From Brienomyrus brachyistius (taxonomy: Eukaryota > Chordata > Actinopteri > Osteoglossiformes > Mormyridae), in NCBI RefSeq assembly GCF_023856365.1, contig NW_026043003.1, positions 1 to 64,000 of the forward strand: DNA of 64,000 nucleotides. The letters are read 5' to 3'. The translations under genes and the position numbers were made by a program. The notes beneath the pieces were generated by a model that worked only from the letters and a program-made list of their open reading frames with translations, did not search any database and had not been told where the DNA came from. This document shows positions 1 through 10,013 of the stretch, one piece after another (position 1 is the first letter of the stretch; every line of letters starts with the position of its first letter).

Positions 1-480
1 TCTGGAAATAGGTCCCGGAGCATTCGGGCCTTCACAGCCAGACTCAAACAGCTTTATCCCCCATGCCGTCAGACTACTGAACTCTCAGGGACTAATCTGA
101 TACCACACACACATACACTCATTAACACACTTTATTATTTAACTACTATTTTTTATCTTATTGTCGCCATGTTTACAGTTACTTTTATTTATTTTTATTG
201 CTACCTCATTGGACAACCAAACTGCGCCTTCTCAGTACTGGGTTTACTGTGCTGTTTGTGCTCGTTGGTGTCAGTTGTCCTCTCTTTTTGCACTGTCCTG
301 CAATGTTTGCACAGTTTTTGCTCATTATGCACCATACAGTATGTTGCTAGGTTGGTATGTGTTAGTCTTCTGTTAATTTAAGTAGCACCTTGGTCCGAGG
401 GAAACAGTTTCTTTTGTAACTGTACTATACTCAACTGTGTAAAGTTAAAAATAACATTAAAGACCTACTTGACTTTTACT
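1..480 (+). mobile_element. Degenerate LINE 3' end (L2/CR1-like)
   Basis: Bases 1-115 read as the C-terminus of a non-LTR retrotransposon polyprotein after one frameshift: the frame around 49-107 gives NSFIPHAVRLLN followed by a stop, the classic last residues of L2/CR1-type ORF2 proteins. The rest is an AT-rich 3' untranslated tail. The copy is cut by the window edge and frameshifted, so it is dead. The clade name is from memory of the family and is less certain than the LINE call. Confidence 0.6.
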
Positions 481-1013
481 GAACAGGTGCTAAAGTGAAA
501 TTACTTGCTTCTGGGAAAGAACTCCAGCTGAAATTCTGTACAACAATTATGGGAGACATATGGGAAGGACGCGGTGTCAGACCTGCCCCAGTGGGACGAA
601 TGTGGTTTTCCTAGTAACAGCAGCTTCAGTCCCAATCAGATAAGCCAGATGCATCTGAAATTAGAGGAACGGGATCAGACTGGTTGCTCAGGGACTAATG
701 TGGTAGAACTAAAACAGAGACAAATTGGACGGTGTTTCAATTGTGGGAAAATGAGACAAAGCAGGCAGAGGAGATGCGGGTGGCAAAGAAGCATGAGATA
801 AGGAATGCAGAGAATGTGGATGAGGGTGAGACTCCTGTGAAAACTGTGTATTGAAAATTAGGGCCATAGTATTGTCATCCATCCTGTCAGGGTATGGAAA
901 TACACTGAGGGTAAATGGCCTAATGCAGGAAGTGTCTTAATCCTATAACATCCAGCTGATTCAGGCTGTGGGGGACAGTGTAGTACTGCACTCTTCTGGC
1001 TGGGACCTTGAAT
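481..1013. other. Intergenic stretch, no gene recognised
   Basis: An open frame around 574-801 (plus strand) contains CFNCGK near residue 54, which resembles the first half of a CCHC zinc knuckle. The His and last Cys of the knuckle are not in register and no ATG starts the frame. It could be a decayed retroelement gag fragment. Nothing else is supported. Confidence 0.3.
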
Positions 1014-1255
1014 AAATGAATGAATGTTACATTTATACAGCCCTTTTCTAAGATACACAAAGAGCTTTACAGAAGCACTGGGGAGCCACTTCAACCCAAA
1101 CGTGAGGCAGCAGGAGAGGGGGCCCAGGCAGAGAGAACAGCCAACAAGACGGGTGCTTCCACAGACAGGACGGGGGCCCCGGCAGACCAACGCTGACGAC
1201 TCCTGGGACCAAGTCAACAGAGCAGCTGTCGTCATTGTGACTCACCCTCATACAT
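1014..1255. repeat. Dispersed repeat that hosts a SINE insertion
   Basis: Bases about 1014-1090 (a tail with a cell of 'tttatacagccctttt' and 'aaagagctttacag') resemble the conserved 3' untranslated segment of fish LINE/SINE families. The stretch is interrupted at 1256 by a SINE; 1243-1255 is the left copy of its target-site duplication. Identification is by eye only. Confidence 0.35.
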
Positions 1256-1530
1256 CCATCCATTGTCTAAACCGCTTATGCTACTGGGTCGCGGGGGGTC
1301 CAGAGCCTATCCTGGCAGGATCTGTGCACGAGGCAGGGAACAACCCAGGACGGGGGGGCAGCTCATTGCAAGGCACATTCACACACCATTCACACACACA
1401 TGCACTCCTACGGCCAATTTAGCAAGAGAGAACATGCAAACTCCCCACACATGTGACCCAGGCGGAGACTCGAACCTGAGTCCCAGTGGTGGGAGGTAAC
1501 AGTGCTAATCACTGCACCACCAAGCAGCCC
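1256..1530 (-). mobile_element. tRNA-derived SINE with target-site duplications
   Basis: Read on the minus strand, the element starts at 1530 with a tRNA-like head: an A box (TGGTGCAGTG) and a B box (GGTTCGAGTCT), then the familiar fish body (GGAGTTTGCATGTTCTC) and ends near 1256 in a GGATGG tail. A perfect 13-bp direct repeat, CACCCTCATACAT, flanks it at 1243-1255 and 1531-1543; this is the target-site duplication expected from LINE-driven insertion. The body is shorter than full-length copies of this type that I recall, so it probably carries internal deletions. Confidence 0.8.
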
Positions 1531-1543
1531 CACCCTCATACAT

Positions 1544-2014
1544 GATTTCTGATTCTTGATTTTAATCCCCTTTTCTGTTTTTGGCAACATATAAAGTGCT
1601 GTGAATGTCACTGTCAGATTGTCATATCATCCTCCAGTTGTCCCTTGTCACCCTGGATGCACATTGAGTGTTTGCTAAATATTTTATCTTGTAGTGTTCC
1701 TGATTTTTCCTGTGTTTTAATTTGCAATTCTCAAATTTCATGACTGGCATCCGTGGGGACGATTAATTAAACCTGTTAACTCTGCACTTCAATTTCAAAC
1801 TGTTGGTAACATGTGTACATATTTTTGTCTGATCTTTTCACCACCAGGTGGCGATATAGCAACTCCAGAGTTATTGATGGCTAGAACAAAAAAAAACACA
1901 GTAACACAGAGGTGTAGCTAAAAATTCTGGGCCCCTGACAGAATGTCACCTTGCGCCCTCTGTCGAATTTTACATTCTGTGAAAGAGATTTGTTGAGCCA
2001 TCTTCCAATGTAAT
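1544..2014. other. Non-coding stretch, no gene recognised
   Basis: AT-rich sequence. A segment at about 1911-1985 ('gaggtgtagcta' and 'tgggcccctgac') resembles the end of hAT-type DNA transposons in fish, but no terminal inverted repeat pair was found, so this is only a hint. Confidence 0.25.
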
Positions 2015-2935
2015 CCAATCCAGCTCTTTATTTGAAAAGCACTTTAAACAACCTTATGGACCAAAGTGCTGCACAAAGGAATAAATAAAAACATTCACAC
2101 ACTTAAAAACGAAGTAAAAGAAATTTAATAAAAACCAAAACATTCAATGTGAGTAAAAGGCCATTAATAAAAATTTAAAAAAATCTATTAATTAATAAAG
2201 AAAAGGCTAAGATTAAAATAAGATTTACTATTAAAATTAACATCTCACAATGTGTCAAAGGTGAAGGAGAAGAGATTAGAAGAGATTTAAAAACGGACAG
2301 AGGGGATTCCTCTCTAATGTGAAAAGGCAAGTCATTCCACATTTTAGGAGCTGCGACTGCAAAGGCTCGATCCCCTCTAAGCTCACGCTGAGTCTTAGGA
2401 ACCGTCAGGAACAGCTGATCAGCTGACCTGAGAGAGCGGGTGGGGGTGTAAGGGTGAAGCAGCTCACAGAGGTCAGATGGAGCAAGACCACTGAGGGCTT
2501 TAAAAGCAAATAACAGAATTTTAAAATGAATCCTAAAATGTACGGGCAGCCAGTGGAGTGAGGCTAAAATGGGGAGACATGCTCATATTTCCATGTGCGG
2601 CAGCATTTTGAACCTTCTGGAGGTGAACAATAGTGGAGCCTCTAACCCCAACATAGAGGGCGTTACAGTGGTCCAAACTAGTAGTGACAAAAGAGTGGAT
2701 TACTGTCTCAAAGTGCTGCCTAGAAAGAATTGGCTTTATTTTGGCCAACTGCCTCAATTGTAAAAAGCTTGACTTGACAACTAACCTTATCTGAGTGTCA
2801 AACTTAAGGTTGGTGTCGACTTTATGTGTGTGATGTGTGATGACTGGTTTACAATATTGTTCCAAGGAACCTAAAATTACAGTGGAGGTCAGAGGAGTGG
2901 AGTTACCAAAAACCAACACTTCTGTCCATTACCTC
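2015..2935 (-). mobile_element. Degenerate LINE reverse-transcriptase C-terminus (minus strand)
   Basis: On the minus strand, 2919-2533 reads as an RT-family C-terminal region: LKFDTQIRLVVKSSFLQLR, LAKIKPILSRQ, TSLDHCNALYVGV and LQKVQNAA are diagnostic of vertebrate L2-like LINEs. After frame breaks the similarity resumes at about 2520-2270 with AFKALSGLAPSDL, TRSLRSADQLFL, LRGDRAFAVAAPKMWNDLP and SVFKSLL, the usual last part of the ORF2 protein. The 3' tail lies toward 2015 (an 'aaagcacttt' motif near 2036-2046). It is 5' truncated and frameshifted, hence inactive. Confidence 0.8.
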
Positions 2936-3474
2936 CCCACTTCCTTGTTAGTTACAATATTTGTTCTGCATTACTGTACTGCTTTGGAGCCTTTTGATAT
3001 TAAGGTGAATAACACAGGTGAAAAATTAAGGTGAAAAAAGAGACAGATGCATTGACAGCAGTCGTGGCCACACTTTGGACTGGGAGTGTAAGAGCAAAGG
3101 AAACTGAATCCACTATGTTCTGTCCTGTAAATTTTTATTAAACACCACATGACACACATACGAGTCCTGTTTTAACTTTCAGGGCTGATGGTCTGCAGCC
3201 TGGCTTGTGTTCTACAGTGCAGCGCAGGTGCAGTCACTGTGCTGAGCCCGGCGTTATATTAATGACGCAGCCTTTCACACTGACCAGTGAGAAATAACCT
3301 TGAAAATGACTGTGCTCTTTGTGGTTCTCCTTTTTTCTTACCACCAAGCAAGAGACTAAACATATTTTCTACTTATCAGTTATCAGAAATCAGAAATGTC
3401 ATGCAGTAATCAGAGGTTAGACAGCAAGAATGACTTTTGTATTTTTATCTTTTGTCAATCTTTTATCCAGCGAC
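2936..3474. other. Non-coding stretch, nothing recognised
   Basis: No frame with recognisable protein content, no RNA gene and no clear repeat were seen here on either strand. Confidence 0.3.
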
Positions 3475-3570
3475 TACTAATTCTCATCGGGGTCTGGAGA
3501 GGGTGGGACCTGTCCCAGGAAGCACAGAGCACAGGCCTGCATGGGATGCCATTCCACACAAGCAAAAACA
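3475..3570 (-). repeat. SINE body fragment
   Basis: The stretch with 'catcggggtctggag', 'cctgtcccaggaagcaca' and 'gcatgggatgccattcca' matches by eye the tail half of the fish tRNA-SINE family also present at 1256-1530. There is no tRNA head or flanking duplication, so it is a fragment. Confidence 0.55.
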
Positions 3571-4134
3571 ATTAAGATGGTCAGATTTGCCTCACTGTGT
3601 GATTTTGACTGAAAGATGAACTAAGCACAGTCTTGTGTGTATAAAAATGCGTAGATTCATTTAACTTTAACAATGAGATTCAGCAACATGACCTTATAGT
3701 GTTAATGATCGGTATCTTACTGGTATTAACTGAATTATGCAAAATTCTACATTATTCTATATTATTGCACCCAAATTGTTCATACTGACTAAATGTAATT
3801 ACTGACATCCTGGACATACTGCTTTTTAGGTTTGAATTTAAAATGTTAGTAGACAAATTCATGCTGTCAATAACATCTCACTTGCTCACCCACTTTTAGA
3901 TAAAAATACCCTTTGTGGTTTTTCTAGTGAAGCAGTGGGCCTGAGCTGAGGACCTGATGGTTGTGTGGTTTTCGCTCACTGAGAAGAGAGACACAAACAC
4001 CCTGCTCTCAGTCGGTCAGTCTTCCTGTAAAATGCAGAGGTGAGACTGCTAGTGGAAAATTACTGACTGCAGCGTCAACAACACATATAAACAGCAGCAC
4101 AAACAAAATGTTCCACAAATGCAGGACATCTGTA
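3571..4134. other. Non-coding stretch with a segment related to 5405-5500
   Basis: No gene is recognised. A segment at about 3960-4070 shares several blocks in the same order with about 5405-5500: a TGTGTGGTTTT block, a GTCAGTCTTCCTG block and a TAGTGGAAA-like block. This suggests an old local duplication or two copies of an unnamed repeat. Confidence 0.35.
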
Positions 4135-4990
4135 TGCTTACAGCACACATCAGACACGCTGACCCTCAGCACTGAGCTCCTCCAGGCTCTGTGCTCTCCC
4201 TCTTCTCTTCAATTTCTACACAAATCACTGCTGCTCCAGTGAAGATCCTGAATTTTGCAGGTGATACTACTGTGTTTGCCATCATAACTGAAGGTGATGA
4301 GTCTGCCTACAGACTGGAAGTCGTACAGCTGACCATCCAGTTCTGAACTCACATTATCCCAAATGTCCACATGCTTAGACTCCTCTCATCATCAGGGAGG
4401 AGCGTCCCTTGGCACTGTAGAGTAGATGGATGAGAGCAGGCTGATAACAAGGCTGTCATCAATTTTATGTGACACCTCTCACCCCCCCAGCAGACTATGG
4501 AGGCCCGTAAGGGCAGCTCCTTCAGTAAGAGACTCAGACACCCGGCGTGTGACAGAACGGTACCGCAGGTCATTGGGCCCCACAGCAGTCAGGCTTTATA
4601 ATCTGCACTCTGCTCATTGAACTTTTCCCCTGTTCACTGTCTTCTGATACAGTTTCTATCTGCTGCTGATCTGCAATATTGTTCCTCCTTATTCACTGAT
4701 GTGCAGTGTTGCATTGAGCCAGTGCATTATGCCCTGTGTGGCAGCTTCCTTTGGGAGGCTAATATCTGGCACATGAGCAATAATGTTACATGCAATAGGA
4801 TTGTGTATAAGTTAAGGATTGTGTATAAGTTAATTTTAATATTCCTATAATATTCCTCTGTATGTAATATATTCTTATTTTTTGTTTCTATTATTACCCT
4901 ATATTTATATATACATCCATTTATTTTACATTCATAATGATGTTGTTTGTTGTTTTGTGCCCCACTGCTCTTGTAACAAGCCTCAGTCTT
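4135..4990 (+). mobile_element. Degenerate LINE (RT domain to 3' end), plus strand
   Basis: The reverse-transcriptase core is still legible. Around 4156-4232 are remnants of LTLST...GCVLSP...LYTNDC, and 4244-4320 reads KILNFAGDTTVFAIITEGDESAYRLEV in pieces, where the catalytic ADD box has become AGD. The C-terminus at 4459-4620 gives CDTSHPPS, LWRPVRAAPS, RVTERYRRSLGPTAVRLYN then a stop. An AT-rich 3' untranslated tail follows. The lost ADD aspartate and several frameshifts show it is dead. L2/Rex1-like is the best family guess. Confidence 0.8.
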
Positions 4991-5564
4991 GACTCTCCCT
5001 TTTAAGGTCTTGGCCTTAAATCACACTCGATATAGGTGGTGTCGTCCCCATCACCCTGACCAGGATACATGCTGTAAGATTAATGGATGGTGTTTATCTG
5101 TGTGATGAAAAAGAATGTGAATAAAACAAAAATGTACCATTATAAATGGAGCCCTAGGATGTGTGGTGGTTAGAGATGTGGACTGATGAGAATTTTGCTT
5201 TTCTAAAGTTCTGTTGTGAAAACTGTACATTCCGTTCCATGTACAGTAGTGATATGTAGCAATCATGTGCTCCAGTCAAATGTCCAGCTGCATGAATAAT
5301 AATGGTGGCTTGTTTGGATAAAATAACTTAGGCTGAATACTTGAAAGCGTGACCTGGGTGAGGTAGAGAGGAAACAGGGTCTTACAAGAAGCAGATATTG
5401 TTCTGTCTGTGTGGTTTTTACTCTTTGCAAAGTGAGTCCAGCACAGTGCAGTCAGTGGGTCAGTCTTCCTGAGCTGCATCTAACCAGTGGAAACATCTGC
5501 AGCACTGCAGAGAAGCACTCAGCAGACAAACAAACCCAAACAGCTTACAGCTGTATGTCACTTT
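4991..5564. other. Non-coding stretch, no gene recognised
   Basis: The part at about 5405-5500 is the second member of the related pair described at 3960-4070. Nothing else stands out. Confidence 0.3.
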
Positions 5565-5735
5565 TGGACAGAGGTGGACAAAGTACACAACTTCACTACT
5601 TGAGTTAAGTATAGATACTCCTCGTCAAATAATACTCAAAGTTTTTCAGTTAATTTTTTACTTCAGTTAAAGTACTGGAGTATTTGCATCTAAAAATACT
5701 TAAGTATTCAAAAGTACATTATGTTTTAAATGCAA
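5565..5735. repeat. Dispersed repeat, probably a non-autonomous DNA transposon fragment
   Basis: The stretch alternates 'cttcactacttgagttaag', 'tttttacttcagttaaagt' and 'aaatacttaagtattc'. This TACTT/AAGTA-rich pattern is typical of a very common fish interspersed repeat derived from DNA transposons. I did not find a complete terminal inverted repeat, and the family name is not assigned. Confidence 0.4.
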
Positions 5736-5953
5736 GACATTTTTCAGAACCTAATGACTCCTGAACACCCCACTGAATACACTGACTGGCTTGTACATCT
5801 TGTAGAATAAAAAGCTTGTGGAATATGATACAATGACTATAGAAACACAACTGACATAACAAAAGTACAGCCATTGTCATTTTCATCTTATTTAACACCC
5901 CCCCACCCCACTCACACAAAAGAGCATGGTAGTGTTCTTACAGAGCCGTAGCA

Positions 5954-6066
5954 GTGTGTGTGTGTGCATGTGTGCATGTGTGTTTGTGTGTGTGTGTGTC
6001 TATGTGTGTGTGTGTTTGTGTGTCTGTGTATGTTTGTGTGTGTGTCTATGTGTGTGTATGTTTGTG
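5954..6066. repeat. TG/CA microsatellite
   Basis: About 113 bp of imperfect (TG)n with interspersed CATG, TTTG and CTATG interruptions. Open frames over it on both strands are translations of the dinucleotide repeat and have no coding meaning. Confidence 0.95.
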
Positions 6067-6647
6067 AGCCAAGTAACAAGACAGGGAGCAAGAAACAAAA
6101 CTCCTCTTTCTTAATTATCCACATCGTTATTAACGACACAGGTATATATACAGGTACATATACAGGTACATGTATATACTCAAAAATACATCCAGAACAC
6201 ACAATTAAATGAAAAACGTAATTTAAGAACACTTGAAATTTTCATTCAGTTTCTTTCATCTGTTTAATATAATCGATCAGTCCCTGTGCGTTTGCCCCAA
6301 ACCATTCAGCATGGTACACAAGGGAGACAAGTAAGCATGTGTGACATCAAAGAACTGATTGCAGCAACTCAGCCTTTCCACAACATTAAAGCCGCTTATT
6401 CCCCCCCATGCCATGAAGAAATAATCTCTGTGGCTCCCTCTCCCCCTCCCTCAGCCCCCAGTCTGGCTTGAACATTTGCACTTCCAGTAAAAATGCGCCC
6501 CAAACACACTGACACCAAACTCAGCACCGGTACTCCGTAAAATCCCGTGATTCAGTCTCAGAAGCACTGGCTCCCCTGCCCTCCTCTGAACATTATTAAA
6601 GCTACACCCTGAACACTCTGTGTGACTGACATGAATGAGAAGCATCT
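6067..6647 (-). other. 3' flank of the receptor-like gene, including probable 3' UTR
   Basis: This lies just downstream of the minus-strand stop codon at 6648-6650. An AATAAA on the minus strand at 6647-6652 overlaps the stop codon itself, so it is too early to be an ordinary polyadenylation signal. An ATTAAA on the minus strand occurs near 6262-6267 and might serve instead. No further exon is recognised. Confidence 0.35.
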
Positions 6648-6773
6648 TTATTCATAATCTCTGTAGCGGAGGTCAGAATACAGAGTGTCATTATTCCCGT
6701 CTTTCTTCTGTCTCCTGGGTTTTGGCTTCTTAAGGTTCAGGGCAGCGTAATTCAGTGTGTCCTCGTCATGGCA
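6648..6773 (-). CDS. Terminal coding exon of an immune-type receptor: cytoplasmic tail with two tyrosine motifs
   Basis: Reading the minus strand from 6773, a pyrimidine-rich acceptor (ctttgtctccacag, 6774-6787) is followed by 41 codons and a TAA stop at 6650-6648. The peptide begins CHDEDTLNYAALNLKK and ends DTLYSDLRYRDYE. LNYAAL fits the ITIM pattern (hydrophobic-x-Y-x-x-L), and TLYSDL is a near match to ITIM/ITSM. The two tyrosines are 23 residues apart, too far for one ITAM. Tails with this NYAALN...YSDL pattern are typical of fish inhibitory receptors of the immunoglobulin superfamily (novel immune-type receptors, CD300- or Siglec-like). Tyrosine phosphorylation there recruits SH2 phosphatases. 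The basic stretch KKPKPRRQKK lies between the motifs. The exact family cannot be set without the extracellular exons. Confidence 0.72.
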   Translation of the reverse strand, partial: CHDEDTLNYAALNLKKPKPRRQKKDGNNDTLYSDLRYRDYE

Positions 6774-7462
6774 CTGTGGAGACAAAGATGGCAGAATTGG
6801 ATGGATCAAATCGGTTTGCTATTACCTATTTTCACAAATAGCACTTAAAATGCTGATCCCAGGATGGAAATCAGTCTGAGGTTCATTTGTTTTACTGACG
6901 ATTTGTAATTTGAAATATTTATTACATACTTGCTTGCGTGACCATTCCACTTTTGATATATCACTGTTCTTTTCATCTGTTTAAAATATATAACACATCA
7001 ATATATTATTTAATTTCGCACGGTATCATACCGTGGTCAGATAACATTCCGAATTTTCAAGCAATCAACATCCTTTTTGTCTCAAAAATGAAAGTAAAAA
7101 TGACTTCTGTCAATTTAAGTGTGCATGTTTGGATACGTGTCATTTGTTCTCATATATCATATATAATAAAATTGCTATAAAGGAGATCTTGGTAATAAAA
7201 GTTATTGATATGCAACTTATTGCAACATGTATATTTCAATAGATTTTGCAAAATATGAAAGATATAATACAAAAATGTAAATCTTACAGTACAAAAGGTT
7301 TATATAAATAAGGTGAGATTTAATAATGGATTTTAAAACTGTATTACCTGCAAGAGTGGTTTTAATATGAAAATGTTATCTATCATAAAACAATTTTATA
7401 TTTCTATAATTTGTTAAAATCTACATTTTGTCCTTCTGAGTGCATAAAGCCGGGCAGCGTAC
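6774..7462 (-). other. Intron region between transmembrane and tail exons
   Basis: AT-rich. The upstream exon ends in phase 1 and the terminal exon reads in phase 0, so at least one more small exon (length 3n+2) should lie here. I could not identify it. One candidate on the minus strand at about 6825-6874 (50 nt between CAG and GTAAT) has the right length but starts with an in-frame stop. Confidence 0.4.
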
Positions 7463-7582
7463 CTGCACAGTGTGTACAGGTCAGTTTACATCTTATACAA
7501 ATGAGAGCAACGTTCAGAATAATGCTGCAAGATAAAACTATCAGCAAGCCAGAGTGAAGAGGATCCAGCAGCTTCTGAAAGC
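7463..7582 (-). CDS. Transmembrane exon of an immune-type receptor
   Basis: On the minus strand this 120-bp stretch is bounded by an acceptor (ctttgttacag, ending at 7583) and a donor (GCAG|GTACGC, donor GT at 7462-7461). Entry and exit phases are both 1, the usual arrangement in immunoglobulin-superfamily genes. It encodes about 39 residues: FQKLLDPLHSG, then a hydrophobic segment LLIVLSCSIILNVALICI of about 18 residues, then RCKLTCTHCA. The R-C-K stop-transfer residues right after the segment suggest a type I membrane protein with the tail inside. It sits 690 bp upstream of the tail exon on the same strand. The extracellular-domain exons expected further upstream (higher coordinates) are absent before the tandem array starts at 7782. 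Confidence 0.62.
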
Positions 7583-7781
7583 CTGTAACAAAGAGATAGA
7601 TTTCAGCATAATGATATAGAGACACATTTCCCATTTGCTTACATTACATTAGTTAAAGATCAAATCGATAACACATTACAGCAGTTGTTTTGTAAATAGT
7701 CCATTTTTAACATGAACTTCTAGTATTTTGCATTTTAACAATTTATATTAATATTTGAAATAATTATTAAATTAGGGTTAG
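7583..7781. other. Upstream intron remnant and array boundary
   Basis: AT-rich unique sequence leading to the array. Its last bases, 7772-7782, read TTAGGGTTAGG, which matches nearly two units of the vertebrate telomere repeat, immediately before the truncated tRNA copy. Confidence 0.5.
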
Positions 7782-7808
7782 GATCTTACCACTACACTAT
7801 CCAGCAAC
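7782..7808 (-). pseudogene. Truncated tRNA-Glu-like copy at the array edge
   Basis: Only the 5' part of the gene (acceptor 5' strand, A box and D arm) remains. The anticodon and T arm are missing where unique sequence begins. Confidence 0.9.
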
Positions 7809-7869
7809 TATATAATACAATATATAAAAAATATAATATAAATATATAAAATATATAAAATATATTTTT

Positions 7870-7942
7870 GGCCACAACCGGGATTCGAACCCCGGTCTCC
7901 CGTGTGAAAGGCGGCGATCTTACCACTACACTATCCAGCAAC
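7870..7942 (-). tRNA. trnae-uuc: tRNA-Glu(UUC)-like, U0 T2
   Basis: Consensus sequence. It is the first complete copy of the array. Confidence 0.6.
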
Positions 7943-8238
7943 TATATATATAAGGGAGATTTACGGGAAAATACTAATACGGGAGCACGGCGCGAAAGAG
8001 AAGTAAAAATACGGTAGTTTCCCCGGCCAAAACGGGAGACTTGACAGCCTGAGATGGCTTTTCCAGCGAAAACGACTTCATTATTTATCTGATTGATTTA
8101 TCGACAGACCTTAGACGTTATAATAACAACACTCTATTGATCCCCCTCTTACTGTCCATGATACACAATGACGAGACACATGTTCACTAATGACGAGAAC
8201 TATTCTATTTTTCATGCCGGGTCCTTCAATGTATCAAT

Positions 8239-10013
8239 GTAGGGAGCCGCCCACTGGCCCAATGGCGGAATCCAATGGCGCAGCCGAAGGCTGTGAATGC
8301 GTGTTGGTCCTTCCAAGCGCTCCTGGGAATTACTTACCCTTTTTAATATACAAGATATTCTTTTAGACACACATCTGACTCCATTTTATTAATGACCTTA
8401 TTTCAGTATATTGTAGTCATGACGTTTATGTTGTTCGGATTACTTCGGGACTCTCCTTTAGATTACCAACTCTAGTTTACCCCTGACGAAGGAGTCCGCC
8501 AGATTCGCCTCAGCCGACAGGGCGATCCGTGGGCTTGTTCCACAGGGTTTGTCTTAGATGCACGGAAATCGGCACCATTTAAGACAATGTCAGCCTCTGA
8601 TTATTCGGGTCCCTCGACCTATATAATTTCCCAAAGGCCCAGTGTCTGCCAATTACTGAGCATGTGGGTGCCTCGGAGATTAAGCCGATGTTTACCCGAA
8701 CCACACGTACATCCACCTCAGAGGCTCAGCCGGGGGCAGCCCATATCATAACATGTGTCAACCTCAGCGGCTGTGACGGCGCACCTTTTGTTGCGGTAGT
8801 TTGTACGAGGTTTTACTTTGGGCTCGTCTCAGGGACTCCGCCGATGCCGCCCATTGTCTTACCATGTGAGCGTCTCAGGGACTATGCCCGGTGCCTAGGA
8901 ACATAGTGTGTACGCCCCTCAGAGGGCAGACCGGTACCTTTCATCAGCATGTGTTGACCTCAGAGGTTAAGTCGGCCCGTAACTGAGCGTGTGCGAACTC
9001 CAGAGGTGCGGTTTTGGTATCCACCTAACTTAACTTGGGCAGTCGAGTTTGGGACCCGGATAAAGGGGATTTAACCCAGAGGCTGCAAGATAGTATTTAT
9101 CACTTTAGTCCTAATCAGGATAGAAGTCCAATCTGGAAAGTTTATAAAGAAGTTAGCAAATCAGACAGTCATGAAGTAATCAAGACAACATTTATTAAAC
9201 ATATTACAATATATAATTATTGACATGTGGCCACATACTTGTAAATACATTTGGACAAATACAATATTAAACAATCACATTCCTCAGCTGAGAGTGCACA
9301 AAGTTCTGCGGAAAGTATCTGACTACAGATGGACTTTCACGCAGTTCTCTGTGGGAGCTCTGATTACAGAGTAACTCCCCGAATCCTTCTGAGGCCCTTC
9401 CTTAAGTATCCAAACCAGGTGATGGCATGTCTCTGAAGACTGACCAATTTCGGTCAACGGTTAATTTTAGGGGCATTGTTGGCCTTGGTTCTCAAGTCCT
9501 CAGCCAATCAGATCACTTTAGGGGGTGGTCGTAATTCCCTTGTTCTGCCATGTGAGAGGCTCTCTCAGTTTGGTGGGTTTAGCCGAAGTTTCTATAGTTC
9601 TCTTAGGGAAAACTATACTGCCTTAAATCTGAGTGTATAACACTCGCCGTCTCATGCCTATTCAAACGAGACCAAACATGCGTGTATTTGTCCCTAACAT
9701 CTATGTGTGGTGAGTTATCCTATTTCTAGTGGAAAAGGTGTCTGTGTCTGGGGACTGACAGCTGTTGTTGCTGTGGTTTGACTGTGGAACTCCGGCCACT
9801 CCAGGGGGTGAAAGGTCTTGCTTTTTCTGTATTGCTCCAGTTATTCTCAGGAGCCGGCAGGGCTTTGCCTTCCTTAAAAGGGATGGTTTGATGCGTGGAG
9901 TCCAATCTTGCCTGGGCCAGTGGATCCTTTTCTTGGAGCTCTGAGATGGACTGATGCAGGCTGATCAGAGTTGGGGCCTGCAGGACCTATAAGTTTTATG
10001 TCCTTACATCAAT
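8239..10013. repeat. L module, first full copy
   Basis: 1775 bp, not recognisably coding. It contains a degenerate internal repeat (8653-9023), a TATA-like 'ctatataatt' near 8619 and CCAAT-like sites, but no retroviral or transposase protein similarity that I can see. Short open frames in it start without ATG or end quickly. Origin unknown; an old LTR or other mobile-element fragment is possible. Confidence 0.7.
8653..9023. repeat. Degenerate 35-65 bp repeats inside the L module
   Basis: About eight imperfect copies of a pattern CATGTG, a few bases, CCTCAGAGG, a few bases, GNCGG. Clear members begin near 8660, 8698, 8752, 8862, 8903 and 8949. The same block recurs in every L copy. Confidence 0.6.

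Noticed and set aside
574..801. Possible gag zinc knuckle (CFNCGK)
   Set aside because: Half of the motif only; the His and third Cys are not at the required spacing and the frame has no ATG.
5912..6232. Cys/Val- and His/Thr-rich frames over the microsatellite
   Set aside because: Pure translation of the TG/CA repeat.
6825..6874. Candidate 50-nt missing exon on the minus strand
   Set aside because: Right length and splice-like borders, but entering in phase 1 gives an immediate TGA stop.
8664..9223. Recurring open frames of 80 and 62 residues in the L module
   Set aside because: Non-ATG starts, no domain, no splice context. The 80-residue frame translates the degenerate internal repeat.
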